DNA of 64,000 nucleotides from Hydrogenophaga palleronii NBRC 102513 (lineage in GTDB: Bacteria; Pseudomonadota; Gammaproteobacteria; Burkholderiales; Burkholderiaceae_C). The notes beneath the pieces are model-generated. The model was not told the DNA's origin, made no database searches, and was given only the letters and a program-made list of their open reading frames with translations. Positions 27,897-40,447 of the stretch are shown piece by piece; position 1 is the stretch's first letter; each line of letters begins with the position of its first letter. Both the position numbers and the translations under genes were made by a program. Where the stretch lies: positions 84,608-148,607 of the forward strand of contig NZ_BCTJ01000007.1 in assembly GCF_001571225.1 (NCBI RefSeq), written 5' to 3'.

Positions 27897-28715
27897 GTGA
27901 ATCCCGCCGCCGCCCACACCACTCCCGCTGCCGCTCCCATCTCGCCCCTGTTCTCGCTGCAGGGACGGGTGGCGCTGGTGACCGGTGCCTCCCGCGGGCT
28001 TGGGCTGAGCATGGCGCAAGCCCTGGCCGCCCACGGTGCCACGGTCTGGCTTAACGGCCGCGATGCCGACACCCTGCAGGCAGCGGTGCAACAGACCGGC
28101 GCGGCCGGCCAGACCGGTGGTGGTTCGGCCCACGCCCTGCCCTTCGATGTCGCCGACGAAGCCGCGGCCAGTGCCGCGCTGGCGCACCTGATCGGCGAAA
28201 GCGGCCGGCTCGACATCCTGATCAACAACGTCGGCCAGCGCCGCCGCCAGCCATTTGACGCCTTGCCCGCCCAGGCACTGCGCGAGCTGCTCGAACACAA
28301 CCTGCTGTCGGCCTGGCACCTGTGCCGCGAGGCCGCGCGCCCGATGCGTGCCCAAGGGTTCGGCCGCATCATCAATGTGACCTCCATCGCCGGACCGATC
28401 GCACGCGCCGGCGACGCTGCCTACACCACCAGCAAGGGCGCGCTGGAGGCGCTGACGCGCGCGCTGGCAGCCGAACTCGGCGGCCATGGCATCAACGTGA
28501 ATGCCATCGCCCCGGGTTACTTCGCCACCGACACCAATGCCGGCATGGTGCAGGACCCTGCCACCAGCGCCTGGCTGCAACAGCGCAGCTCACTGGGCCG
28601 CTGGGGCCGGCCCGAAGAGATCGCCGGTGCGGCGGTGTTCCTGGCCTCGGACGCCGCGAGCTACGTCACCGGACACGTGCTGGCGGTCGACGGCGGCTAC
28701 CTGGCGCACTTCTGA
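27897..28715 (+). CDS. Short-chain dehydrogenase/reductase
   Basis: 272-residue classical SDR. Cofactor-binding TGASRGLG, structural NNVG, catalytic Ser in NVTSIAGPIARAG and YTTSK (Tyr and Lys), and the C-terminal VTGHVLAVDGGYLAHF. The overall look is that of gluconate 5-dehydrogenase or 3-oxoacyl reductase relatives, but the substrate cannot be assigned. The Arg after TGAS suggests NADP(H) preference. No ATG fits; the GTG at 27897 gives a 20-residue Ala/Pro-rich N-terminus and lacks a Shine-Dalgarno. Confidence 0.87.
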   Translation: MNPAAAHTTPAAAPISPLFSLQGRVALVTGASRGLGLSMAQALAAHGATVWLNGRDADTLQAAVQQTGAAGQTGGGSAHALPFDVADEAAASAALAHLIGESGRLDILINNVGQRRRQPFDALPAQALRELLEHNLLSAWHLCREAARPMRAQGFGRIINVTSIAGPIARAGDAAYTTSKGALEALTRALAAELGGHGINVNAIAPGYFATDTNAGMVQDPATSAWLQQRSSLGRWGRPEEIAGAAVFLASDAASYVTGHVLAVDGGYLAHF

Positions 28716-28766
28716 CGCCAGCCGCGCACGCCAGGCCGCCGGCCCTGGCGACCACGGTGCGCGCTC

Positions 28767-29318
28767 TCAGGCGTTGAGGCGCCGCACCCAGGCCGCATAA
28801 GCGTCGACCCACTTCTGCACGAATTCCTTGCTGTCGGCACCGATGCCACCGTCAGCGCCGAACAGACCGTCCTTGGCCTGGATGAAGCCCTCAGGCTGGC
28901 CCAGCGTCGGCATGTCCAGATGCGCCAGCACATTGCGCAGGTGCTGCTGAGCCAGCGAGGTGCCGATGGCCCCCACCGAGACGCCCAGCACCCCGGCCGG
29001 TTTGCCCGCCCACGCACTCTTGCCATAAGGGCGCGAGGCGTGGTCGATGGCGTTTGTGAGCACACCGGGAATCGAGCGGTTGTATTCAGGGGTCACGAAG
29101 ATCACGCCTTGCGAGGCGGCGATCTCGCCCTTGAGGCGTTGCACCGAAGCGGCCTGGGCCCCGTCGTCGTCCTGGTTGTACAGCGGCAGATCCCCGATCT
29201 CGACCAGCTTGAACGCAAAGTCTTTGGGTGCCAGGGGCACCAGCGCCTGTGCCAGCTTGCGGTTGAACGAATCGCGGCGCAGGCTGCCCACGACGACGGC
29301 GATCTGGAATGCACTCAT
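28767..29318 (-). CDS. NADPH-dependent FMN reductase (ChrR/YieF-like)
   Basis: 183-residue flavodoxin-fold reductase. The FMN phosphate loop is GSLRRDSFNRKLA and the second flavin motif is TPEYNRSIPGVLTNAIDHASRP, as in quinone/chromate reductases of the ChrR group. It probably reduces quinones or metal ions by two electrons to avoid radical formation. The ATG at 29318 matches the family start; the frame is open further upstream. It is convergent with the SDR gene. Confidence 0.88.
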   Translation of the reverse strand: MSAFQIAVVVGSLRRDSFNRKLAQALVPLAPKDFAFKLVEIGDLPLYNQDDDGAQAASVQRLKGEIAASQGVIFVTPEYNRSIPGVLTNAIDHASRPYGKSAWAGKPAGVLGVSVGAIGTSLAQQHLRNVLAHLDMPTLGQPEGFIQAKDGLFGADGGIGADSKEFVQKWVDAYAAWVRRLNA

Positions 29319-29599
29319 GTCGAATCCTTCTGTGGTGTTGTCTAGGGGGGGTGATGGAACCGGTCTGCACGGGCTCTGCCCATGTCCGGTGCAGGTTACA
29401 GGTTTGGCGCCCGCGCCGTCATCGCCAGTGCCATGCCACGGCGGCGCGTGGGGACACCGCCCGGCCACCGTCAACGCACCGTCATGTGCACGTGAGTGAA
29501 TGTGGGCCGAGCCGCTGCGCGTGCCGCAGCGGATGTCTGGCGCGGCATGGACGAAAGTCTGCTGGCGCTGTCCGCAGACACATAAAAACACCCTCTCGC
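29319..29599. other. Spacer upstream of the groE promoter
   Basis: About 280 bp between the FMN reductase start and the groE promoter (the whole gap to groES is 433 bp). It must contain the leftward promoter of the reductase. I see no gene, repeat or recognised site in it. Confidence 0.4.
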
Positions 29600-29629
29600 C
29601 TTGAAAAGGCCCCCTTCGGCCCTTATCAT
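29600..29629 (+). promoter_or_regulatory. groE promoter, overlapping heat-shock and housekeeping elements
   Basis: CTTGAAA (29600-29606) and CCCTTATCA (29620-29628), 13 bp apart, resemble a sigma-32 promoter. The same stretch reads as a sigma-70 promoter: TTGAAA (29601-29606), 17 bp, TATCAT (29624-29629). Confidence 0.7.
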
Positions 29630-29655
29630 TAGCACTCGCTGGGGTTGAGTGCTAA
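29629..29655 (+). promoter_or_regulatory. CIRCE operator for HrcA
   Basis: Perfect inverted repeat TTAGCACTC-N9-GAGTGCTAA, identical to the CIRCE consensus. It overlaps the transcription start region of groES, so HrcA should repress groESL here in addition to sigma-32 activation. The hrcA gene is not in this window. Confidence 0.96.
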
Positions 29656-29751
29656 CACCACCCGCCCCCAAGTCGATCAGCGGCAAGCCCCACCCAGACG
29701 GGCAGGGTCTGCCGCCCTGAACAACCATCCTTTCCATACCCAGGAGATGCA

Positions 29752-30045
29752 ATGAACCTTCGTCCTCTCGCCGATCGCGTGATCGTCAAGCGCATTGACA
29801 GCGAAACCAAGACCGCCTCCGGCATCGTCATCCCCGACGCCGCCGCCGAAAAGCCTGACCAAGGCGAAGTCCTGGCGGTCGGTCCCGGCAAGAAAAACGA
29901 CAAGGGCGAACTGTCCGCCATGAACGTCAAGGTCGGTGACCGCGTTCTGTTCGGCAAGTACAGCGGCCAGACCGTCAAGGTCGCTGGCGACGAGCTGCTG
30001 GTCATGAAGGAAGACGACCTGTTCGCGGTTGTCGAATCCAAGTAA
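29752..30045 (+). CDS. groES: GroES co-chaperonin
   Basis: 97-residue heptameric lid of the GroEL chamber. Begins [15 protein letters not shown], has the mobile loop around [19 protein letters not shown] and ends with [10 protein letters not shown]. An AGGAGA ribosome-binding site precedes the ATG by 5 nt. First gene of the groE operon. Confidence 0.98.
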   Translation: MNLRPLADRVIVKRIDSETKTASGIVIPDAAAEKPDQGEVLAVGPGKKNDKGELSAMNVKVGDRVLFGKYSGQTVKVAGDELLVMKEDDLFAVVESK

Positions 30046-30061
30046 TCACCGATCCACCTGA

Positions 30062-31726
<1,665 letters not shown>

Positions 31727-31774
31727 TTGCCCGGCGTTCAGGCCTGAGGACTGCGGTCCTCATCCCGACCCCAA

Positions 31775-31805
31775 AACCCTGCCGGGCAACCGGCAGGGTT
31801 TTTTT
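31775..31805 (+). terminator. Intrinsic terminator of groESL
   Basis: Eleven-bp stem AACCCTGCCGG / CCGGCAGGGTT with loop GCAA, running into a T-tract. A smaller hairpin (AGGAC-TGC-GGTCCT) lies just upstream at about 31746-31760. Confidence 0.92.
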
Positions 31806-31955
31806 ACGTCCTCCGGCTCCGCAGGCGCGTGGCGTGGCTGCCTCGCGTGTACCCTGCGAAGTCCGCAGTCCAAAGATGTGAACCAGGCCAGCAGAACTTC
31901 CCTGGCTCGCATCGATCTGGCATGCAGACACGTCCCGATCCCCAACGTCCTGATC

Positions 31956-32636
31956 ATGCAAACCGCCAACCGCTCACTTGCACCGCATGAGGTCATCGCA
32001 CCGATTGCACCAGGCGTGCCGCGGATGTTGACGACACGCACCCTGCAAGAGGCAGACCGCAGGGCCTTCGTCCGCGTGATGAGCGCCGCCTTCGCACAGG
32101 ACCCACTGTTCCTGGACCTTTTTGGCGAAGACCACCGCCAGCCGATGGCCGCGCACTGGCGCGCGGTGTTTTTTGCCTACCTGTTCGACCGCAGCCGCAT
32201 CGCCGGCCACTGCCTGCTCGGCATCTTTGACGCTCATGGCTCGCTGCTGGCGGCCTGTGTGCTGGAAGACTCGGCGCGCCGCGGGCCGGTGCTGAGCCTG
32301 GCGTGGCGGGCGCTGCGCCTGCTGCCCCGCCTGCCCTGGCGCAGCATGCGCCTGCTCAATGCCTACATTCGCCGCACGCGCCATGCGGCACCCACCTCGC
32401 ACCACCACTACCTGACGATGGTCGGCACGCTGCCCGAGCGCCAGGGCCAGGGCATCGGCACCCGGTTGATGCACGGCCTGATCGATGCGGCACGCCTGAG
32501 CGGGAACATGCAGGCCATTGCGCTGGACACCGAAAACGCCGCCAACGTGCCGCGCTACGAGAAGCTGGGTTTTCGGGTCAGCCAGCGGCTGCGCGTGAGC
32601 GAGACCGACGTGTACTGCATGCTGCTGACGCTGTAA
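31956..32636 (+). CDS. GNAT-family N-acetyltransferase
   Basis: 226-residue GNAT protein. Acetyl-CoA-binding motif A is visible as LPERQGQGIGTRLMHGL and motif B as VPRYEKLGFRVSQR. The N-terminal half has the pattern of the YP_ family with FGEDHRQPMAAHWRAVFFAYL. ATG at 31956 chosen; a later ATG at 32025 (MLTTRTL) would remove 23 weakly conserved residues and is possible. Convergent with tal. Substrate unknown. Confidence 0.78.
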   Translation: MQTANRSLAPHEVIAPIAPGVPRMLTTRTLQEADRRAFVRVMSAAFAQDPLFLDLFGEDHRQPMAAHWRAVFFAYLFDRSRIAGHCLLGIFDAHGSLLAACVLEDSARRGPVLSLAWRALRLLPRLPWRSMRLLNAYIRRTRHAAPTSHHHYLTMVGTLPERQGQGIGTRLMHGLIDAARLSGNMQAIALDTENAANVPRYEKLGFRVSQRLRVSETDVYCMLLTL

Positions 32637-32666
32637 GGCCCGGGATGCCACCCGGCCGCGACAGGC

Positions 32667-33614
32667 TCAGGCGGCCTGGGTCAGCGCTTCGAGCTTGATG
32701 GTGTCGGCCACAAAGGCGCGGATGCCTTCGGACAGCTTGTCGGTCGCCATCGCGTCTTCGTTGAGCGCGAAGCGGAAGCTGGCTTCGTCGTGGGTCTCGA
32801 ACGGAATGTCCAGCGACTGCGCTGCGGCAACATCCAGCGCGCGGTTCAGCGGCGCGTCGCTGGCCGCCAGCTGGGCCAGCAGCTCGGGGCTGATGGTCAG
32901 CAGGTCACAACCAGCCAGCGCCGTGATCTGGCCCACGTTGCGGAAGCTCGCGCCCATCACTTCGGTGTGGATGCCGTGCTTCTTGTAGAACTCGTAGATG
33001 CGGCGCACCGAACGCACGCCGGGGTCGTTCGCGCCGGCCATGGCGGCTTCGTCCCAGTTCGCACCGGCGTTCTTCTTGTACCAGTCGTAGATGCGGCCCA
33101 CGAAGGGCGAGATCAGCTGCACCTTGGCCTGGCCGCAGGCGACCGCCTGGGCGAAAGAGAACAACAAGGTGAGGTTGGTGTGGATGCCCTCGCGCTCCAG
33201 GCGCGCCGCGGCCTGGATGCCCTCCCAGGTGGAGGCGATCTTGATCAGCACGCGGTCGATGTGCACGCCTTCGCCCTGGTAGAGCTCGACGATGCGGCGC
33301 GCGCGGGTGACGGTGGCTTCGGTGTCGAAGCTCAGGCGCGCATCGACCTCGGTCGATACCCGGCCAGGAATCAGCCCCAGGATCTCGCAACCGAAACGCA
33401 CCAGCAGCCGGTTGGTCACCTCGTCCAGCCCTTGCGCGCCGTAGCGGGCGACCGCGTCTTTCAACAGGTGCGCGTACTCGGGCTTCTGCACCGCCTTGAG
33501 GATCAGCGAGGGGTTGGTGGTCGCGTCCTGCGGGGCGTAGGCTGCGAGCTGCTTGAAATCACCCGTGTCGGCCACGACGGTGGTGAACTGTTTGAGGGCA
33601 TCGAGTTGGTTCAT
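32667..33614 (-). CDS. tal: Transaldolase
   Basis: 315-residue TIM-barrel enzyme of the non-oxidative pentose phosphate pathway, moving a dihydroxyacetone unit between sugar phosphates. The Schiff-base lysine is in [11 protein letters not shown], with DATTNPSL near the N-terminus and [12 protein letters not shown]. Length matches TalA/TalB. ATG at 33614; GATAAT (33626-33621) ends only 6 nt upstream, with no Shine-Dalgarno, so the mRNA may be leaderless. A HexR operator overlaps the promoter. Confidence 0.96.
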   Translation of the reverse strand: MNQLDALKQFTTVVADTGDFKQLAAYAPQDATTNPSLILKAVQKPEYAHLLKDAVARYGAQGLDEVTNRLLVRFGCEILGLIPGRVSTEVDARLSFDTEATVTRARRIVELYQGEGVHIDRVLIKIASTWEGIQAAARLEREGIHTNLTLLFSFAQAVACGQAKVQLISPFVGRIYDWYKKNAGANWDEAAMAGANDPGVRSVRRIYEFYKKHGIHTEVMGASFRNVGQITALAGCDLLTISPELLAQLAASDAPLNRALDVAAAQSLDIPFETHDEASFRFALNEDAMATDKLSEGIRAFVADTIKLEALTQAA

Positions 33615-33636
33615 GCCCGGATTATCCGACAGATCG

Positions 33637-33651
33637 TGTAATAAAATTTCA
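33637..33651. promoter_or_regulatory. HexR operator between tal and hexR
   Basis: TGTAATAAAATTTCA matches the published HexR consensus (TGTARTWWWAYTACA) at 14 of 15 positions. It lies upstream of the tal -10 and 35 bp before hexR, so HexR can control both divergent genes and respond to 2-keto-3-deoxy-6-phosphogluconate. Confidence 0.75.
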
Positions 33652-33685
33652 TTCTTCGTCACGCCGATGTAACCTGGTACCCAGC

Positions 33686-34534
33686 ATGCTCGACCGGATC
33701 AAAGCCTCCCTGCCTTCACTGGCCCCCGCCGAACAACGGGTGGCCAAGCTCGTTCTGCTGGACCCGCGCACCTTCGCCAGCCTGCCGGTGACCGAACTCG
33801 CCGAACGTGCTCACGTGAGCAAGCCGACCGTGGTGCGTTTCTGCCGCAGCATGGGTTACGACGGCCTGTCGGATTTCAAGCTCAAGCTCGCCGGCACGGT
33901 GAGCGAGGGTGTGCCCTTCATCCACCGCAGCGTGGACGTGGACGACAAGACTGGCGACGTGCTGGTGAAGGTGATCGACAACACGGTGGCGGCGTTCCTC
34001 AAGTACCGCAACGACGCCTCCAGCCACGCGATCGAAAAGGCGGTGGACGCGCTGGTGGCGACTTACCAGAACCGCGGCCGCATCGAGTTCTACGGTGCCG
34101 GCAACTCGGGCATCGTGGCGCAGGACGCGCAACACAAGTTCTTCCGCCTGGGCATCAACGCCATCGCCTACAGCGACGGCCACATGCAGGTGATGAGCGC
34201 CTCGCTGCTGGGCCCGGGCGACTGCCTGGTGATCATCTCCAACTCGGGCCGCACACGCGACCTGATGGACGCGGCCGACATCGCCCGCAAGCACGGCGCG
34301 ACCGTGATTGTCATCACCACCAGCGGCTCACCGCTGGCGCAACTCGGCCACATCCACCTCTCGGCCGACCACCCCGAGGGCTACGACCGCTACAGCCCCA
34401 TGACCTCGCGCCTGATGCACCTGATGGTGATCGACGTGGTGGCCACCTGCCTGGCACTGCGCATCGGCGGCACCAAGCTGCAGCCGCTGCTCAAGGAGAT
34501 GAAGAACAACTTGCGGAGCAAGCGGTATACGTGA
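33686..34534 (+). CDS. hexR: HexR-type RpiR-family regulator
   Basis: 282-residue repressor of central carbon genes. An N-terminal RpiR helix-turn-helix (about 1-77, with [21 protein letters not shown]) is joined to a SIS sugar-phosphate domain (about 125-260, with [18 protein letters not shown] and [20 protein letters not shown]). The combination, length and the operator next to it point to HexR. Divergent from tal. Confidence 0.9.
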   Translation: MLDRIKASLPSLAPAEQRVAKLVLLDPRTFASLPVTELAERAHVSKPTVVRFCRSMGYDGLSDFKLKLAGTVSEGVPFIHRSVDVDDKTGDVLVKVIDNTVAAFLKYRNDASSHAIEKAVDALVATYQNRGRIEFYGAGNSGIVAQDAQHKFFRLGINAIAYSDGHMQVMSASLLGPGDCLVIISNSGRTRDLMDAADIARKHGATVIVITTSGSPLAQLGHIHLSADHPEGYDRYSPMTSRLMHLMVIDVVATCLALRIGGTKLQPLLKEMKNNLRSKRYT

Positions 34535-34558
34535 CCGTGCGCGTTGCGCACAGGTCAC
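34531..34558. terminator. Shared hairpin between convergent hexR and dppF
   Basis: GTGACC-GTGCGC-GTT-GCGCAC-A-GGTCAC: a 12-bp stem with one bulged A and a 3-nt loop, starting at the hexR stop. It can form in transcripts of either strand. No T-run follows on either side, so it is only a possible terminator. Confidence 0.4.
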
Positions 34559-34563
34559 GCCCC

Positions 34564-36584
<2,021 letters not shown>

Positions 36585-36592
36585 CGGGTGTC

Positions 36593-37504
36593 TCAGCGCA
36601 AGCGGGGGTTGAGCGCGTCGCGCAGCCAGTCGCCGAGCAGGTTCACGCTGAGGGCGATCAGCACCAGCATGGCGCCCGGGAAGATGGTGATCCACCATTC
36701 GCCGGAGAACAGGTAGTCGTTGCCGACGCGGATCAGCGTGCCCAGCGAGGGCGAGGTGGGCGGTGCGCCCACGCCCAGGAAGGACAGCGTGGCCTCGGTG
36801 ATGATGGCCGTGGCCACCTGGATCGTGGCCAGCACCATCACCGGGCCCATGACGTTGGGCAGCACGTGGCTGCGCATGATGCGCAGCGGCGCCACGCCGG
36901 TGACGCGCGCGGCCTGCACGTATTCCTTGTTGCGCTCCACCAGGGTGGAGCCGCGCACGGTGCGCGCGTACTGCACCCAGCCGGTGAGCGTGATGGAGAT
37001 GATGAGCACGCCGAAGGCCAGCGCCTCGTGCGCGTTGGGGAACAGGGCGCGGCCCACGCCGGCGATCAGCAGCGCGATCAGGATGGGTGGGAAGGACAGC
37101 ATCACGTCGCACACCCGCATCAGCACACCGTCGACCCAGCCACCCAGGAAGCCGGCCAGCAGGCCGAAGCTGACACCGATCACCACCGACAGCAGCACCG
37201 AGGCCAGGCCCACCGCGAGCGAGATGCGCGCACCGTACATCAGGGCCGAGAGGATGTCGCGCCCCTGGTCGTCGGTGCCGAGCAGGAACTCGCGCGAGCC
37301 CTCGGCGCTCCAGGCCGGCGGCAGGCGGGCGTTGGAGAGTTCGAGCGTGGCGAGGTCAAACGGGTTGTGCGGCGCCACCCAGGGCGCGAACACCGCGCCG
37401 AACACGCAGATGAGCGCGATCACCGCCGCCACGATGGCGGTGGGCGAGGTTCTGAAACTGTGGCCGACATCGCTGTCGAGCCCTCTTTTGATGAGGCTGA
37501 TCAC
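36593..37504 (-). CDS. dppC: Peptide ABC transporter permease (DppC type)
   Basis: About 303-residue permease with the OppC_N segment (FRTSPTAIVAAVIALICVFG) and the binding-protein-dependent transport domain: LLGTDDQGRDILSALMYGAR, and the EAA loop around EYVQAARVTGVAPLRIM. No ATG fits; I chose the GTG at 37504 (ISLIKRGLDSDVG), which matches related proteins, though a GTG at 37534 is also possible. Its partner permease DppB is separated from it by two genes and is interrupted. Confidence 0.88.
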   Translation of the reverse strand: MISLIKRGLDSDVGHSFRTSPTAIVAAVIALICVFGAVFAPWVAPHNPFDLATLELSNARLPPAWSAEGSREFLLGTDDQGRDILSALMYGARISLAVGLASVLLSVVIGVSFGLLAGFLGGWVDGVLMRVCDVMLSFPPILIALLIAGVGRALFPNAHEALAFGVLIISITLTGWVQYARTVRGSTLVERNKEYVQAARVTGVAPLRIMRSHVLPNVMGPVMVLATIQVATAIITEATLSFLGVGAPPTSPSLGTLIRVGNDYLFSGEWWITIFPGAMLVLIALSVNLLGDWLRDALNPRLR

Positions 37505-37573
37505 GTGGGGAGACCTGGTTGTATGCGCCACCACCGCCGGGCCCGGAGGCGCGCGGCGGTGTGCGGTGCCGGC

Positions 37574-39160
37574 TTATTTCGCCGGTTTCACCGACATGTA
37601 GCGGAAGGGCATGAAGTTGTCGGCCAGTTGCACCAGCTCGACGTTGTTGCCCACGCCCCAGGCCAGCGCTTGCTGGTGCAGCGGCAGGTGGCCGACGTCG
37701 TCGTTGTGGATCTGGAAGGCTTCCTTGATCAGCGCGTCGCGCTTGGCCTTGTCGGTCTCGGACTGGACCTTCAGGGTCAGCTCGTCGACCTTCGGGTTGC
37801 AGTAGGCACCCAGGTTGAACTGGCCACTGCCTTTGTCATCGACGCAGCGCATCAGGGCGTTCAAGGCGTTGTGCGAGTCGTAGGTGCCCGGCGTCCAGCC
37901 CAGCATGTAGAGGCTGGTGTCGCGACGCAGGATCTTGGGGAAGTAGGTGCCCTTGGTTTCGGCCTGCAGGTTGATCTTCACGCCGATGCGGGCCAGGTTG
38001 GCGGCCACCGCCTGGCAGATGTTGCCGTCGTTCACGTAGCGGTCGTTGGGGCAGTTCATCGCCACTTCGAAGCCATTCGGATACCCCGCCTCGGCCAGCA
38101 GCTTCTTGGCGCCGTCCGGGTCGTAGGGCAGGCGCTTGTCGAGTGCAGCGTCAAAACCGTTGATGCCGGGGCCGACCATCAGCCCCGTCGGCCGCGAGGC
38201 GCCGCGCATCACGGTGCGCTGGATGCCGTTGATGTCGATGGCCTGGTAGAACGCCTGGCGCACGCGCTTGTCCTTGAACGGGTTCTTGCCCTTCACGTTC
38301 GAGTACAGCAGTTCGTCGCGCTTCTGGTCCATGCCCAGGAAGATGGTGCGCAGCTCGGGGCCCTGCATCACCTTGCTCTTGCCGCTGGCGTTGATGCGCG
38401 CCACGTCCTGCAGCGGCACCGGTTCGATCACGTCCACCTGGCCCGAGAGCAGCGCGGCCACGCGCGTGGAATCGTTGCCGATCGGCGTGTACTCCACGTT
38501 GACCACGTTGCCTTCGATCTTGCCCCAGTAGTTGCCGTTGCGCACGAAGCTGGTCTTGATGTTGGGCTGGCGCTCGCGCAGGCGGAACGGGCCGGTGCCG
38601 TTGGCGCGGAACGAGGCCGCGTTTTCGATGCCCTTGCGGCGGTCCACCGGCCGCAGCGCCTGGTTGTCCTCGGCCCACTTCTTGTTCATGATGAACAGCA
38701 GCGAGAGCACGTCGGGCAGGATGGGAAACGGGCCCTTGGTTTCGATGTCGACCGTGAAGTCGTTGACCTTGCGCACTTCCTTCACGTCGTTGGTGTAGCT
38801 CATCATGTCCGAGCCCTCGCCCGAGGCGCGGGCAAAGGTGAACAGCACGTCGTCGGCGGTGAAGGGCGCACCGTCGTGGAATTTGACGCCCTTGCGCAGC
38901 TCGAAGCGCCACACGCTGGGCGAGGTCTGTTTCCAGCTGGTGGCCAGGCCAGGCACGAGGTTCAGGTTGCGGTCGCGCGCCACCAGCGGCTCATAGACGT
39001 TGTTGGTCACGCTGAGCTGCAGCGATTCGTTGAGCGAATGCGGGTCCATCGACAGGGCATCACCCTGGTTGCCGATGCGGATCGTCTGGGCCGACGCCAC
39101 CCCCATGGCAGCCATCGCGGTCGTGGCCAGTGCGGCTGCCAGTGTTTTCCTGAAGTTCAT
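37574..39160 (-). CDS. Peptide ABC transporter substrate-binding protein (family 5), copy 1
   Basis: 528-residue periplasmic SBP_bac_5 protein. Signal peptide MNFRKTLAAALATTAMAAMG, then DALSMDPHSLNE and the family stretch VWRFELRKGVKFHDGAPFTADDV. It shares clear similarity along the whole length with the other binding protein at 41493-43079 (for example the SNVKGKNPFKDKRVRQAFYQ region). Its ATG overlaps the amidohydrolase stop as ATGA. Confidence 0.92.
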   Translation of the reverse strand: MNFRKTLAAALATTAMAAMGVASAQTIRIGNQGDALSMDPHSLNESLQLSVTNNVYEPLVARDRNLNLVPGLATSWKQTSPSVWRFELRKGVKFHDGAPFTADDVLFTFARASGEGSDMMSYTNDVKEVRKVNDFTVDIETKGPFPILPDVLSLLFIMNKKWAEDNQALRPVDRRKGIENAASFRANGTGPFRLRERQPNIKTSFVRNGNYWGKIEGNVVNVEYTPIGNDSTRVAALLSGQVDVIEPVPLQDVARINASGKSKVMQGPELRTIFLGMDQKRDELLYSNVKGKNPFKDKRVRQAFYQAIDINGIQRTVMRGASRPTGLMVGPGINGFDAALDKRLPYDPDGAKKLLAEAGYPNGFEVAMNCPNDRYVNDGNICQAVAANLARIGVKINLQAETKGTYFPKILRRDTSLYMLGWTPGTYDSHNALNALMRCVDDKGSGQFNLGAYCNPKVDELTLKVQSETDKAKRDALIKEAFQIHNDDVGHLPLHQQALAWGVGNNVELVQLADNFMPFRYMSVKPAK

Positions 39161-40446
39161 GCTTCGCTCCTTGTTGCGTTTGTTGTGTTGGCGGAATGGG
39201 TTCTTGCGACCGGTTGGGCTTCGTCTGCCAAGGGCAGGCCGTGCTCCACCAGGCCCGCGTGCAGGGCCGCACCGAGCGGCAGCACCTCGTCGTTGAAGTC
39301 GTAGCGGCTGTTGTGCAGAAAGCAACTGCCCACGCCGTTCTCGGCGCCCTGCCCCAGGCGCAGGTAGGCGCCGGGTTTGACCTGCAACATGAATGAAAAA
39401 TCCTCGGCCCCCATGCTCGGGTCCATATCGCGGTCCACGTGTTCGTGGCCCACCAGCTTCTGCGCCACGTCGGCCGCGAAGCGCGCTTCGTCGCGCGTGT
39501 TGATGGTGGCCGGGTAGATACGTTCGTAGTTCACGTGGGCGGTGGCCCCCAGGCCCAACGCCACACCCAGGCAGACCTCCTGGATGCGTTTCTCCACCAT
39601 GGCCTGCACTTCGGCGTTGAAGGTGCGCACGGTGCCGACCAGGGTGGCCTTGCCCGGCATCACACTGAAGGCGCCCATGTCGCCGGCCTGCATGGCGCAC
39701 ACGCTGATGACCGCGCTGTCGATGGCGCGCACATTGCGCGAGACGATGCTTTGCAGCGCCGTGATGATGTGGGCAGAAACCAGCACCGGGTCAATCGTCT
39801 GGTAGGGGTGCGCGCCGTGGCCGCCCTTGCCGGTGATCTCGATGGTGATGCGGTCGGCCGAGGCCATCATGGGGCCCGGGTTCACGCCCACCATACCGGG
39901 GCGCATCTGCGGCCAGTTGTGCATGGCGTAGACCGAGTCCACCGGAAATCGATCGAACAGGCCGTCTTCGATCATGGCCTTGGCACCGGCAAAACCTTCT
40001 TCGCCGGGCTGGAAGATCAGCACCGCCGTGCCGTTGAAGTGGCGCGTCTCGGCGAGGTAACGCGCCGCGCCCACCAGCATGGCGGTATGGCCGTCGTGGC
40101 CGCAGCCGTGCATCATGCCGGGCCGTGCAGAGCGCCAGGCAAAGTCGTTGTGCTCGGTCATGGGCAGCGCGTCCATGTCGGCGCGCAGGCCGATCAAACG
40201 GCCGCTGTCCTGGCGGCGGCCGCGGATCACGGCCACCACACCGGTCTTGCCGATGCCGGTGTGGATCTCGTCCACACCACACACCTTCAGCGACTCGACC
40301 ACGCGCTGCGCGGTGTAGTGCTCTTCGAAGCCGATCTCCGGGTGGGCGTGCAGGTCGCGGCGCAAGGCCGTTAGCTCGGGGTGGAAGGCCGCGATGTGCG
40401 CGAAGGCGCGGCCATGGGCCCGGATGCGCGACGCAGAAGAACTCAT
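39157..40446 (-). CDS. M20-family amidohydrolase (hippurate/N-acyl-amino acid hydrolase type)
   Basis: 429-residue M20D metallohydrolase. Metal-binding elements are RADMDALPM, GCGHDGHTAMLVGAARYL, QPGEEGFAGAKAMIEDG and a C-terminal SMGAEDFSFM; the lid domain has GKGGHGAHPYQTIDPV. No signal peptide, so cytosolic. Embedded in the peptide importer operon (1 nt after dppB, ATGA overlap with the binding protein), which suggests that it hydrolyses the imported N-acyl amino acid or peptide. Annotated relatives include hippurate hydrolase and IAA-amino acid hydrolase. Confidence 0.9.
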   Translation of the reverse strand: MSSSASRIRAHGRAFAHIAAFHPELTALRRDLHAHPEIGFEEHYTAQRVVESLKVCGVDEIHTGIGKTGVVAVIRGRRQDSGRLIGLRADMDALPMTEHNDFAWRSARPGMMHGCGHDGHTAMLVGAARYLAETRHFNGTAVLIFQPGEEGFAGAKAMIEDGLFDRFPVDSVYAMHNWPQMRPGMVGVNPGPMMASADRITIEITGKGGHGAHPYQTIDPVLVSAHIITALQSIVSRNVRAIDSAVISVCAMQAGDMGAFSVMPGKATLVGTVRTFNAEVQAMVEKRIQEVCLGVALGLGATAHVNYERIYPATINTRDEARFAADVAQKLVGHEHVDRDMDPSMGAEDFSFMLQVKPGAYLRLGQGAENGVGSCFLHNSRYDFNDEVLPLGAALHAGLVEHGLPLADEAQPVARTHSANTTNATRSEA

Positions 40447-40447
40447 C

